29,616 nt of DNA, from the IMG/VR virus record IMGVR_UViG_3300005664_000042, positions 1-29,616 of that record; one strand, given 5' to 3'. The notes under the pieces were generated by a model that saw nothing but the letters and a program-made list of their open reading frames with translations, searched no databases and was not told the DNA's origin. A program made the translations under genes and the position numbers. Position 1 is the stretch's first letter; every line of letters begins with the position of its first letter. This DNA comes from a virus. Below, piece after piece: positions 15,947 through 24,361 of the stretch.

Positions 15947-16701
15947 GTTTTGTCGCCACAGCAATCGGCGTGTCTACGGCGGTCGGCGCTGGCTCGGCCA
16001 TTGCGCAGTCCAATTCGGCAGCATCAACCGCGCGCCGGCAAATGCAGCAGGCGCAGTCGCAATTCGACCAGACCAGCGCGCTGAACCAGCCGTATATGTA
16101 CGCCGGCAACGCTGCGCTGAACCCGCTGCTGAACCTGTACGGCATCAACGCAGGCTTGGCCACTGGCCCCGGCGGTAGCGAGCAGAATGGTGCGACCGCT
16201 GCAACGCCAGAACAACGTCAGGCCGCGCTTGACCAGTTCTATGCTTCCCCTGAATACACCATCCAGAAGCAAGCCCTTGACCAAGCCATGCAACGTCAGG
16301 CCGCTGCGCAGGGGACTCGCTATTCCCCATCGACCGCACTCGGTAGCGCAGAAATCGCGGGCCGCACGTTCGGTGACTGGCGCAATCAAATGGCATCCTT
16401 CGGCAACATGGGGCCGCAGGGCGCGAACAATCAGGCCGGCAACATCGCCACGCTGACCAATGCCAACATTGCAGGCCTTGGCGCTCAAGGTCAGGCCCGT
16501 GGCAACCTGTACGGCGCTCTCGGCCAGACGGCGCAAGACGCTATCGGGCAGGGCAGCAATTACATGCAGTACCAGAACCGCACCAGTGAACTGATGAAAC
16601 TGCTGCAAGGTGGCGGTATGGGTGCATCATCCACGCCGTTCACCGGTGCGCAGCAAGGATTCACCGGCCTGTCGCCCACCATCCAGAGTTTCAACTTCTG
16701 A
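15943..16701 (+). CDS. Ejection protein, P22 gp7-like by position and composition
   Basis: The 252-residue protein (P22 gp7 is 229) starts with a hydrophobic Ala/Gly/Val-rich segment (about 5-22). It then becomes a Gln/Ala-rich helical region with ARRQMQQAQSQFDQTSALNQPYMYAGNAAL, and ends in Gly/Gln/Asn-rich sequence. The opening followed by a QPYMYAGNAAL phrase is common in phage DNA-transfer proteins that leave the virion with the DNA. It has an ATGA overlap with the cupin gene and a TGATG overlap with the next. It is assigned as the first of three ejection genes. Confidence 0.72.
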   Translation: MSFVATAIGVSTAVGAGSAIAQSNSAASTARRQMQQAQSQFDQTSALNQPYMYAGNAALNPLLNLYGINAGLATGPGGSEQNGATAATPEQRQAALDQFYASPEYTIQKQALDQAMQRQAAAQGTRYSPSTALGSAEIAGRTFGDWRNQMASFGNMGPQGANNQAGNIATLTNANIAGLGAQGQARGNLYGALGQTAQDAIGQGSNYMQYQNRTSELMKLLQGGGMGASSTPFTGAQQGFTGLSPTIQSFNF

Positions 16702-18104
16702 TGCCAAGCCCATTTTACACTCCTGGCCCAGACATCTTCGGCGGCGGACTCCAAGCCCGACGCGAGGCGCAGAACGACTTTGCCAGCCGCCTCGGTCAAC
16801 TGTACGCAGGCGGCAACCAGCAAGCCGGCCAGACGCTTGGCGGTATCGCGCCGGACAAACTCGACGCCATCCGGTCTGCGCTTGAGAAAATGCCGGCAAC
16901 CGAGCAGGCGAAGGCAAAGCAGCGCGTTGACATGCTCAAGAAGTGGGTCTACTCCATTTCGCAGACGCAGGACGAGCCTACGCGGGCGCTGATGTGGAAC
17001 CAGATGATTGCGCAGGCGCATCAGTCGGGGGCGGATATTTCCAATATCCAGCCGAATTACAGTGAGGCCGCGCTGCGTGAGGCGCAAGTTGGTATCAATT
17101 CGATTGACGAACTGATGTCGGGGGCCAAGGAAAGCCGTCTGGCTGAATCTGCCGGCGGTAACGGCACCGAGGGCGAGCGCAGGGACAAGCAACTGGCGCA
17201 GGGCGATCCATCGTCTACGGAATGGCAGACGATGTACCTGAACCGCTACATGACACCGCAGCGCGTCGGGTTCAACCCTGTCACTGGCCAAGCCATTTCC
17301 GAGTACATCCCCGCACCGTATGAGGTGGCAAAAAAGGCGTTGTCTGTTGGCCTTGGTCTTAACCAGCCAAGCAAGCAGGTTTATGATGCTTTCAACGCAC
17401 GGCAGACGACTGTGGCGACGGAAGGCACTCCCGCTCCCGCCCCAGCCGCCGCAACTGCTGCGCCCGCCGTGGCCGCCGGAGAAATCACCGCGCCCGGCTC
17501 GGTCATCAACGGCACGGCCATTCCGCAGCCGGCTCCTGTAGTACCGACGACCAGCGTATCAGGCCCGCGACCTGGGATGTCCCGCGCAGAGCAGGAGCGC
17601 ATTGACGCAGAAAACCGTCTCAAGGAACGCGAAGCCGCTGCCGGGACGCAGTATTCGATTGACCAGCAGAAGGCTGCCGGATTTGCCGCCCGCATGGATC
17701 AGGCTGATAAAGCGCTGTCGAATAACGAGGGGTTTGTACCAAACGAAAAGGACATCATCGCCCACAAGTATGACCTGACCCGCCGTCTTGCGTCCGACCA
17801 GTACAAACTGTATCGGCAGGCGCAGGAAAACTGGATCACGGCAAACCTTCGCCGTGAGTCTGGCGCTGTCATTGGCGTTGAGGAAATGGAGCAGGAGATC
17901 AAAAAGTATTTCCCGAGTCCGGGTGATTCCGAAGACGTTATCAAGCAGAAAGCCGAGTCCCGCCGAATTGCGCAGGAAGGCATGAAACAGTCAGCAGGCG
18001 GGGCTTACGGCCAGTTGAAGGCTACCGTTGGCAAGGGCGCTCCGAAAGATTCGGGCCACCCCGCCGACATCCAAGCCATTCTGAACAAACACCGGAGCAA
18101 ATGA
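16701..18104 (+). CDS. Ejection protein, P22 gp20-like by position and size
   Basis: The 467 residues match P22 gp20 (471) in size. The N-terminal half is helical and Gln/Ala-rich, and the middle (about 235-290) is a Pro/Ala-rich linker. The C-terminal part contains WITANLRRESGAVIGVEEM and IKKYFPSPGDSEDVIKQKAE, a block found in many phage ejection or internal virion proteins. The first ATG lies at the preceding stop (TGATG). No catalytic residues for lytic transglycosylase activity were seen, though the SGAVIGVEE turn is a conserved feature of this domain. The ejection role follows from order and this block. Confidence 0.74.
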   Translation: MPSPFYTPGPDIFGGGLQARREAQNDFASRLGQLYAGGNQQAGQTLGGIAPDKLDAIRSALEKMPATEQAKAKQRVDMLKKWVYSISQTQDEPTRALMWNQMIAQAHQSGADISNIQPNYSEAALREAQVGINSIDELMSGAKESRLAESAGGNGTEGERRDKQLAQGDPSSTEWQTMYLNRYMTPQRVGFNPVTGQAISEYIPAPYEVAKKALSVGLGLNQPSKQVYDAFNARQTTVATEGTPAPAPAAATAAPAVAAGEITAPGSVINGTAIPQPAPVVPTTSVSGPRPGMSRAEQERIDAENRLKEREAAAGTQYSIDQQKAAGFAARMDQADKALSNNEGFVPNEKDIIAHKYDLTRRLASDQYKLYRQAQENWITANLRRESGAVIGVEEMEQEIKKYFPSPGDSEDVIKQKAESRRIAQEGMKQSAGGAYGQLKATVGKGAPKDSGHPADIQAILNKHRSK

Positions 18105-20236
18105 TGGCGGACATGCAGGAAGTGTATGACGCACTCCGCGCCGCTGATGCTGCGGGTGATGCCGAGTCGGTCAACAGGCTGATTGCGTACATTGAATCCG
18201 TTGAGGCTGGCGCACCGGCCAAGGCCGCCAAACCCGCCGCACCCGTCAACGCGCCAGACGAACCGCTGACCGAGCGCGCCAAACGTGTCCTTGAGTCCGC
18301 CGCCACATCGCAGACCGCCACGGATATTGGCCGTGCCGGTGGCGTTATGGCGCGTGGCGTCATGGGTCTGCCGGCAATGGTTGCGCAAGCCGGTCAGGAA
18401 GCATGGAACCTGACCGCTCCCGCGCAGGCCAAGCTCGCCAACATGCTCGGCTACGAAAACATCACGCCGGAGAGTATCAGCGTTGCGCCGGAGAACATGG
18501 CGCTGACGAACCTGTACGGCGTTACCACGCGGGGCGGGCCGCCGCCTACGGGTAGCGCGATTGTGGAGGGCGGACTCGGGGCGCTGACTGGCGCTGGTTT
18601 TGCTCGGTCTGCGGCCAACTATGCGACGACGCCGGCACTGAAGAACCTAGCGCAGACGCTTGGCTACAACCGCGTATTGCAGGGCGTCTCCGGTATGACT
18701 GGCGCTGCCGCTGCTGAAGGTGCGCGTGAGATGGGTGCCGGCCCCGTGGGTCAGGTTGCGGCTGGCATGGCTGGCGCAATGGCTCCTGGTGCTGCCGTTG
18801 TCGGTACTCGCAATGCTATTGCCGGCGACGCTGCCGCCGTTGCTGCCCGTCAGAAACAGTTTGCGCAGGCCGGCGTATCCCCAACCGTTGGTCAGGTGAC
18901 GCAGAAGCGCGGCACGCAGGGTGTCGAAAGCGTAATTGGAAAGGCTCCCGGCGGTGTCGGCAAAATGTCCGAGTTCCGAGAAGGCCAGCAGGACGACCTT
19001 GCGGCTAAAGTTGACGTACTGGCTGACCGTCTCGGCAATGTCACGTCTGCGGAAAAGGCCGGCGACATCATCGTCAAGGGCTTGACCGGAGAGGGTGGAT
19101 TTGTAGACCGTTTCCAGCAGGCGCAGAAGATTGCGTACGACAAGCTGGATTCATTGATCCCGCCACAAATGCGCGTTGTCCCGCAGCAGACGCTAGACAC
19201 GCTCGACTTTCTGGCCGCTCCGATACCGGGCGCGAAAGCCACAACTGGCGGGCTGGTTAACCAGAAGGTACGCAGTCTGCGTGACGACATCGTGGCCGAC
19301 ATTCGCAGCAATGCGCAGCCGAGCGTATCTGGCGCGCCGGGCACCGCAGGGATTCCATACGAGGCGCTTGCCTCTATCCGTTCGCGTGTCGGTGCTATGC
19401 TTGGTCAAGATGAGGCTATTTCTGGCGCTCCGCGTGCTGAATTGAAGCGTATCTATGCCGCGCTGTCGCAGGATATGAAAGCCGCAGCCGTCGCCACTGG
19501 CGACCCGAAAGCGTTGCAGGCGTTCAACCGCGCCAATGCCCTGACGAAAGCAGGCCACACACGGATTGACGACGTATTGCAGTCGGTCATTGACAAGAAA
19601 CTTCCGGAGATTGTCTACCGTTCAGCCACAAACATGGCCGACATGAAACTCGGTGCGTCCAAGATTCGCACCGTGCTGAAGTCGTTGAAGCCGGAAGAGG
19701 CCGATGCCGTACGCGGGATGTTCCTGCGGCAACTCGGAAAGGCGACCGGATCAAACCAGAACGCAGCCGGAGACCAGTTCAGCAGCGAGACTTTCCTCAC
19801 AAACTGGGCAAGCAAGATCAGCCCCGAGGCAAAAACAGCATTGTTTGGTCGCGGTCAAATGCGCAGCGACTTGGATGCTATCGCCAAAACCGCCGACGAC
19901 ATTCGTGCATCGAATAAGGCAATGGGCAACCCGTCGGGAACCGCGCAGAACGTCGCGCCGTACATGGTCGGGTCTGCCGTTGCTGGTGCCGCCGGAAGTG
20001 GTCAGTACGGGCTTGCTGCCCTGATTGCCACGCAACCGCTGATCGCCAATGCCGGCGCTCGACTGATGACGAACCAGGCATTTGTGCGCTGGCTGGCAAA
20101 CGAGATCAAGACGCCGCAGGGCGCATACACGCAGGGGTCGTTGCAGGGCTTGCTTGACGTAATGAAAGATCAGCCACAATCGGTACAGGACGACGTGAAA
20201 GCGTACGTTTCCTCTGTCGAAGGACAAGGTGAATAA
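18101..20236 (+). CDS. Ejection protein, P22 gp16-like by position (large internal virion protein)
   Basis: The 711-residue protein (P22 gp16 is 609) is highly Ala-rich. It opens with VYDALRAADAAGDAESVNRLIAYIES, the repeat-like helix pair common to large phage internal virion proteins. A Gly/Ala/Met-rich hydrophobic stretch (about 75-235) could cross or perturb membranes, as expected for a DNA-translocating ejection protein. The rest is soluble helix, followed by another Ala/Gly hydrophobic part near 620-670. The GGAG site suits the second ATG (18104) slightly better than the first (18101). It is TAATG-coupled to the tail fibre gene. Confidence 0.72.
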   Translation: MMADMQEVYDALRAADAAGDAESVNRLIAYIESVEAGAPAKAAKPAAPVNAPDEPLTERAKRVLESAATSQTATDIGRAGGVMARGVMGLPAMVAQAGQEAWNLTAPAQAKLANMLGYENITPESISVAPENMALTNLYGVTTRGGPPPTGSAIVEGGLGALTGAGFARSAANYATTPALKNLAQTLGYNRVLQGVSGMTGAAAAEGAREMGAGPVGQVAAGMAGAMAPGAAVVGTRNAIAGDAAAVAARQKQFAQAGVSPTVGQVTQKRGTQGVESVIGKAPGGVGKMSEFREGQQDDLAAKVDVLADRLGNVTSAEKAGDIIVKGLTGEGGFVDRFQQAQKIAYDKLDSLIPPQMRVVPQQTLDTLDFLAAPIPGAKATTGGLVNQKVRSLRDDIVADIRSNAQPSVSGAPGTAGIPYEALASIRSRVGAMLGQDEAISGAPRAELKRIYAALSQDMKAAAVATGDPKALQAFNRANALTKAGHTRIDDVLQSVIDKKLPEIVYRSATNMADMKLGASKIRTVLKSLKPEEADAVRGMFLRQLGKATGSNQNAAGDQFSSETFLTNWASKISPEAKTALFGRGQMRSDLDAIAKTADDIRASNKAMGNPSGTAQNVAPYMVGSAVAGAAGSGQYGLAALIATQPLIANAGARLMTNQAFVRWLANEIKTPQGAYTQGSLQGLLDVMKDQPQSVQDDVKAYVSSVEGQGE

Positions 20237-21711
20237 TGTCTCGCTTCGTTAACCCGTTCCCGCAGTTCAGCCAAGTCGTCAGCGGCTACCTTCAGCCGGT
20301 CAGCGGTGGCCGTCTGTACTTCTACGTCAACGGTACAAGTGACCTTGCAGACATCTTCACCGATGCCGCCCTGACCATTCCGGCGAGCAACTACCAGCCG
20401 CTTGACGGCGAGGGCCGGATGACGCAGAACGTGTTTATCGGCACGTCGGTCTACCGTGTTCGTCTGGCTGACAGCAACAACGCGACCATTTGGGATAAGT
20501 CGAACGTAACCGTTGCTGATACGGCGGAGATTGACGGCCTGATTGCCGAACTGGAAGCCCTGATTGCCAGTGTATCGTCTGACCTGTTCAGCGAGAACTA
20601 CGCGGCGAACGGCGGTATGTCGGTGGATAACCTCGACACGGCCAATACTCCCGTCACCCTTTCGACTTCGTACCAGAACACGGTCACCGGCTACGCTTCG
20701 GCCATCCTGACGAACTACTCCGCAGGCACAGCCAAGCAGTCCACTACGCAAGTTGGCGAGTCGGGCTATTCCCTTGCATACCTTGGGGTGACCTGTACGT
20801 CTGCCGGCGTTCCTGCGTTGCGCTACCGTATTGCCTCGGCTGACGCTATCAGTCTGACCGGCAAGACGCTGACCCTTTCGCTTGTGGTCAATCACAACGT
20901 CGGCGCGTCGATCAACTACACGATTGCCACCTACGTTGCCAACGCCAAGGACAACTTTGCGGCTGTGACGGCTACGGGATTGACCAGCACTACCGTTGTC
21001 CCGACCGGCACCGACACCACCATTTCCCTGACCTCGGCTTTCGGTGACGTAACCAACGGTCTGGAAGTGATCGTATCGTGCGCCCCGAACCAGTCAATCA
21101 CGACCAAGAACTTCTACTGGTCGGACGTACAGTGCAACATTAGCGGGGTTCTGCTGCCGTTCCGTCCGCCGGTCTATCGTGGCGAGCAGTATCGCGCCAT
21201 CGACCCGTCTACCCTTGCGACTGATGCGGAAGTGACGGCGGCGATTACGGCTGCGCAAAAGGTGCGCCAAGTGGTCAAGTCCGTCAGCACCACGGCGGCA
21301 CAGTACAGCACCTACATCCCCATCGATGGGACGATCCCGCAGAACACGGAAGGCACGGAAGTCGTGACGGTTACGATCACCCCGACCGCTGCCGACTCGG
21401 TGCTTGAGATTGACGCCGTAGCCTTCTGCGCTTCGCAGTCTGGCGAGATTGTCGTCGGGGCGCTGTTCGTTGACTCGACCGCTGACGCGCTTGACGCCTG
21501 CGGTGCGTTCACATCGTCCATCGGCTGCCAGCCTGTCCCGCTCCGTTACTACGTTGTGGCAGGCAGCACGACGGCCAGAACATACAAGTTCCGCGTCGGG
21601 ACGTACTTCAGCGGGCGGGACTGGTTCCTGAACCGCGACCTGACCTACGCGAACGTGTTCGGGTCTGGTAAAGTCACGTCAAGCATGATCGTGCGGGAAT
21701 ACGCGCCGTGA
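20236..21711 (+). CDS. Tail fibre / tailspike with P22-type head-binding N-terminus
   Basis: Residues 1-95 carry the head-binding domain pattern of P22-like tailspikes: VNPFPQFSQVVSGYLQPVSGGRLYFYVNGT, then a DAALTIPASNYQPLDGEGRM hairpin and an SVYRVRLAD strand. A short coiled coil (about 95-118, IDGLIAELEALIASV) leads to a jelly-roll-like middle (about 125-310). The C-terminal domain begins near VRQVVKSVSTTAAQYST (about 340) and ends in SGKVTSSMIVREYAP, a tail often seen in phage fibres. No parallel beta-helix or obvious hydrolase site was recognised, so it is probably a binding fibre and not an enzyme. It overlaps the next gene by GTGA. Confidence 0.8.
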   Translation: MSRFVNPFPQFSQVVSGYLQPVSGGRLYFYVNGTSDLADIFTDAALTIPASNYQPLDGEGRMTQNVFIGTSVYRVRLADSNNATIWDKSNVTVADTAEIDGLIAELEALIASVSSDLFSENYAANGGMSVDNLDTANTPVTLSTSYQNTVTGYASAILTNYSAGTAKQSTTQVGESGYSLAYLGVTCTSAGVPALRYRIASADAISLTGKTLTLSLVVNHNVGASINYTIATYVANAKDNFAAVTATGLTSTTVVPTGTDTTISLTSAFGDVTNGLEVIVSCAPNQSITTKNFYWSDVQCNISGVLLPFRPPVYRGEQYRAIDPSTLATDAEVTAAITAAQKVRQVVKSVSTTAAQYSTYIPIDGTIPQNTEGTEVVTVTITPTAADSVLEIDAVAFCASQSGEIVVGALFVDSTADALDACGAFTSSIGCQPVPLRYYVVAGSTTARTYKFRVGTYFSGRDWFLNRDLTYANVFGSGKVTSSMIVREYAP

Positions 21712-22976
21712 CCATTTCACCACTTTCCGGTATCAGCAGTCCAAACGGCATCACCGGCACGCTCACGGGCATTTCCAACGCTGGCGGTCTTTCGTCGCAG
21801 GCCGGCGGAGCGCCTGTTGCTGCTGGATACCCCCTGAACGACGACGGCACACTCGCCGCATCGCTCGGCTTCGGATGGCTTGAGACTGACGCGACCGCGT
21901 ACAACAACGCCGACTACACGTACACGGGTGCGGCGACTGGTGATGCGGTGATTGGCCTGCCGACCACCGCCAACTGGCTCGCATCGCAGGCCATCGTTGT
22001 CGATACCGGCACGATCCTCGCTTGTGAGGCTGTGATCAATTCCGCGTCATCTGCGCAGTTCGCAAACTTCGGCCTCGCTGCCGCCGTATCATCTGGCGGG
22101 ACACCATCAGGCGTTGCGGTAGTCAATTCTGTAGCCAACAACGGTTCTCCGCAGTGGATCGTATCGGGCACGGGCGGGACTCGCGCACGTTCTGGTGCTA
22201 CATCTGGTTACCGCGTCGGCATCGAGCTGAACGGCAACGACGGCACGATCACGATGCGTTCGTCTGACGGGTCGGCGCTGTGTTCCACGACCTTCACCCC
22301 TGGCGTTGCGTTCACGTTCTACCTGTTCGCCACTGACGCAGGCAACCCGGCTGCCGGCCAGACCGCGAGCATTACCCTTGTCCCGGTCGGTGCCGACATG
22401 CAACTCGGCTATACCACTGGTGCGACCGACTTCAACGGCGATCCGTGTCCGCAGGGTTATGCGCAGTGGAACCGCTACGACGCAGAAGCCACGATCACGG
22501 TATCCAGCGACAATCTGACGGCGACTACCGCGTCCGGCTGGGTTGGTCTGCGCAGCAACGTCGGGTGTGTAACCGGCGATTACTACGTCGAAATGACATC
22601 GAATGCCGATAACTCCAGCACTTACGGGGAGTTCGGCATTGGCACGTCTGCGGCATCTCTGGCGACCTACATCGGGCAGTCGGGTGACTCCGCTGGCGCA
22701 ATGACGCACGGTTTCGCTTCGTACATCTACCTGACCGACTTCATGGTGACGCTGGCCGCCGGTCAGACCTGCGGCCTTGAGATTCGCCGCAGCACCGATG
22801 AGCTGATCGTGCGCTTCCAGAACAGCGTCGTGTGGACGTTCGACATCTCGGCCCTCAACGGCGACGAATTGTTCCTGATGGCGTCCATGGTCGGCGCGTC
22901 GGTCACTCTGAACGCCGGCCAGTCGGCCTTCGTCTACTCCGTCCCGTCAGGTTGCACAGCAGGGTTGCCAGCATGA
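21708..22976 (+). CDS. Second receptor-binding candidate with a SPRY-like C-terminal domain
   Basis: The 422-residue protein has a Gly/Ser/Thr-rich opening, a first sandwich (about 40-200) with a pattern like a lectin or jelly roll, and a C-terminal domain (about 250-422). The C-terminal part resembles SPRY/B30.2-like sandwiches. GDYYVEMTSN is followed by GEFGIGTSAASLATYIGQSGDSAGA, then a CGLEI strand and VVWTFDISALNGDELFLMASM. It starts with GTG in a GTGA overlap with the tailspike-like gene. It probably forms a second virion appendage or the distal part of one. Receptor binding is inferred from location. Confidence 0.68.
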   Translation: MTISPLSGISSPNGITGTLTGISNAGGLSSQAGGAPVAAGYPLNDDGTLAASLGFGWLETDATAYNNADYTYTGAATGDAVIGLPTTANWLASQAIVVDTGTILACEAVINSASSAQFANFGLAAAVSSGGTPSGVAVVNSVANNGSPQWIVSGTGGTRARSGATSGYRVGIELNGNDGTITMRSSDGSALCSTTFTPGVAFTFYLFATDAGNPAAGQTASITLVPVGADMQLGYTTGATDFNGDPCPQGYAQWNRYDAEATITVSSDNLTATTASGWVGLRSNVGCVTGDYYVEMTSNADNSSTYGEFGIGTSAASLATYIGQSGDSAGAMTHGFASYIYLTDFMVTLAAGQTCGLEIRRSTDELIVRFQNSVVWTFDISALNGDELFLMASMVGASVTLNAGQSAFVYSVPSGCTAGLPA

Positions 22977-23230
22977 AGCAGACAGTATTTTTCCAGCGGT
23001 CGGGGCCAGGAGTCCCGTTCAACATTCCCGCCGGCCAGTATCAGGCTGAACTTGCTGGCGAGTTTGTTGGCTCGTTCACGCTTGAGCAATTCGTCGCTGG
23101 TCGCTGGGAAATCCTGAAAGACCGCACGGCTCCCGATGTCGTCAACGGCACGGTAAACGCTCCGGCCCTGCTGCTGTGGCGCTGCCATTCCATCGACGGC
23201 GAGGCGTCTGCCTCCATCGAGGGAGCCTGA
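22973..23230 (+). CDS. Small beta-rich protein after the tail fibre genes
   Basis: The 85-residue protein is mostly beta and opens with MKQTVFFQRSGPGVPFNIPAGQY. It has one Cys and no membrane segment. The ATG at 22973 overlaps the previous stop (ATGA), and an upstream in-frame extension reads like a shadow. It could be a fibre cap, a fibre chaperone or a small decoration protein. Nothing in the sequence decides between these. Confidence 0.6.
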   Translation: MKQTVFFQRSGPGVPFNIPAGQYQAELAGEFVGSFTLEQFVAGRWEILKDRTAPDVVNGTVNAPALLLWRCHSIDGEASASIEGA

Positions 23231-23232
23231 CG

Positions 23233-23544
23233 ATGAGTGCAGCGGAACAGGAAGCAATCTGGGAGCGCCTTGAGAAGCACGGCGACCTGATCAACGGTAT
23301 GCGCGTAGACCATGCGCAGTTGTCCGCAGACGTTAAGAACCTGACCAGCCTAGTGCGTGCGCGGGCTAACAAGGCCGAGGAACAGCACAAGGAAATCATC
23401 GCCAGTATCACGGCCCTGACCGCTGCCGAGAACGAGCGCGGCGGCATGGCGAAACTCGGCAGGGGCGCTGCAATGGTCATCGGTGCGATTGCTGCGGCTG
23501 CCGGCGTGATTGTCGCTGCGATGCACTGGAAGGGGTCGCCGTGA
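23233..23544 (+). CDS. Coiled-coil / transmembrane lysis-region protein (XhlA-like)
   Basis: The 103-residue product has a charged helical N-terminal region (about 1-70, with IWERLEKHGDLINGMRVDHAQL and ADVKNLTSLVRARANKAEEQHKEIIAS). A single hydrophobic segment follows (about 78-96, MVIGAIAAAAGVIVAAMHW). A coiled coil plus one C-terminal membrane anchor is the shape of XhlA-type hemolysin proteins and some holin or antiholin proteins near endolysins. The endolysin gene overlaps its end (GTGA). A lysis function is likely, but which role is open. Confidence 0.65.
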   Translation: MSAAEQEAIWERLEKHGDLINGMRVDHAQLSADVKNLTSLVRARANKAEEQHKEIIASITALTAAENERGGMAKLGRGAAMVIGAIAAAAGVIVAAMHWKGSP

Positions 23545-23954
23545 TCAACTCCCGCGCCATCAACGACCTAGACCCTCGCGTTGCCGCCAAATGCTTGGCA
23601 CTACAGGACGCCTGCCGCGATGCCGGCATAGACCTGATCGTCACATCCACCTATCGTGACTTCGCGTCACAGGACGCAATCTACGCGCAGGGGCGGACGG
23701 CACCCGGGAAGATCGTTACCAAGGCCCGGGCTGGCCAGTCGTGGCACAACTACCGGCTGGCCTTCGACGTTGTTCCGGTAGTGAACGGTAAGGCTGTCTG
23801 GAACGATTCTGCACTGTGGGCCACCATCGGTAGGCTTGGCGTGGCAGTCGGTTTAGAATGGGCTGGCAACTGGAAAACCTTTAAGGAAATGCCGCACTTC
23901 CAATGGACGGGCGGACTCACTCTAAAAGACCTGCAAGCGGGGAAAAGGCCATGA
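23541..23954 (+). CDS. Endolysin, M15 peptidase family (L-alanyl-D-glutamate-type)
   Basis: The enzyme should cut a peptide bond in murein at lysis. The 137-residue protein carries the M15 zinc-site set: SWHNYRLAFD gives His 69 and Asp 76, and EMPHFQW gives His 119. Glu 116 sits where related endolysins such as T5's have the catalytic Asp (D-x-x-H). STYRDFASQDAIYAQGR before them is a typical substrate-cleft stretch. The length matches small M15 phage endolysins, and no signal peptide is present, so it should need a holin. GTG start, GTGA overlap with the upstream gene. Confidence 0.88.
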   Translation: MINSRAINDLDPRVAAKCLALQDACRDAGIDLIVTSTYRDFASQDAIYAQGRTAPGKIVTKARAGQSWHNYRLAFDVVPVVNGKAVWNDSALWATIGRLGVAVGLEWAGNWKTFKEMPHFQWTGGLTLKDLQAGKRP

Positions 23955-24145
23955 AACTCGCAGACAACATTGGCAAGGCGTGGAGCGTGTGGCTCCTTTC
24001 CGCAGCGACCGCGCTGGCTGGCCTTGAGCCGTTCTTCCCAGCGCTGAAAGAGGCATTGCCGCCGAACTGGTACGCCGTTGCGCTGCCGGTCATTCTTGCG
24101 GCTCGCGTCATCAAGCAGGCATCCCATGAACATGAAACCCTCTGA
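23951..24145 (+). CDS. Probable holin (two membrane segments)
   Basis: The 64-residue protein starts at the ATG overlapping the endolysin stop (ATGA), with two hydrophobic segments. WSVWLLSAATALAGLEPFFPAL is followed by NWYAVALPVILAARVIKQ. The charged tail and the leading WSVWL phrase match a small holin family common in phages of Proteobacteria, as I recall. It is placed directly after the endolysin, as expected for timing of murein access. A longer in-frame start at 23903 exists but lies inside the endolysin gene and has no ribosome site. Confidence 0.75.
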   Translation: MKLADNIGKAWSVWLLSAATALAGLEPFFPALKEALPPNWYAVALPVILAARVIKQASHEHETL

Positions 24146-24245
24146 CCGCTGGGCGGCCCTGCTGCTGTTCCTGCTCTATACCGGCTTCGTGTTTTTCTGC
24201 GGTGTCGGAACGGGCGGTGTCTCATGCGCCGCTTCAGTTTTCTGA
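24126..24245 (+). CDS. Tiny membrane protein in the lysis region
   Basis: A 39-residue frame opens at ATG 24126 with another ATG two codons on (24132). It overlaps the holin end by 20 bases. The product has a short polar start and one hydrophobic segment (about 9-25, WAALLLFLLYTGFVFFC), followed by Gly/Ala/Cys-rich residues. Two Cys are present, but neither sits in a proper lipobox. It may be a lysis accessory or an outer spanin-like peptide that has not been recognised. It could also be chance; the dense packing and clear hydrophobic helix argue for a gene. Confidence 0.45.
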   Translation: MNMKPSDRWAALLLFLLYTGFVFFCGVGTGGVSCAASVF

Positions 24246-24361
24246 ACAACGTGTGGTTCTACGTCACAGCGTTCGCCATGCTGATCCTGTTCATTGTCGG
24301 CCTGTTCGTTCTGGCCGGCATGTGGCTTGTTGGCCGCTTGAGTCCTGACGATGAACCGTGA
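24224..24361 (+). CDS. Tiny single-membrane-segment protein in the lysis region
   Basis: A 45-residue frame runs from ATG 24224 to TGA 24361. It overlaps the preceding tiny frame by 22 bases and the following gene by 11. The N-terminus is basic (MRRFSFLNN), then a long hydrophobic helix (about 11-37), then an acidic tail (SPDDEP). The positive-inside layout fits a type II-like small membrane protein with the acidic end out. It may be a pinholin-like, antiholin-like or spanin-associated peptide, but no family is recognised. Confidence 0.5.
   Translation: MRRFSFLNNVWFYVTAFAMLILFIVGLFVLAGMWLVGRLSPDDEP

Noticed and set aside
20236-22976. Diversity-generating retroelement target in the fibre genes
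   Set aside because: No reverse transcriptase, template repeat or adenine-biased variable repeat was seen in the window. The rest of the genome is not visible.
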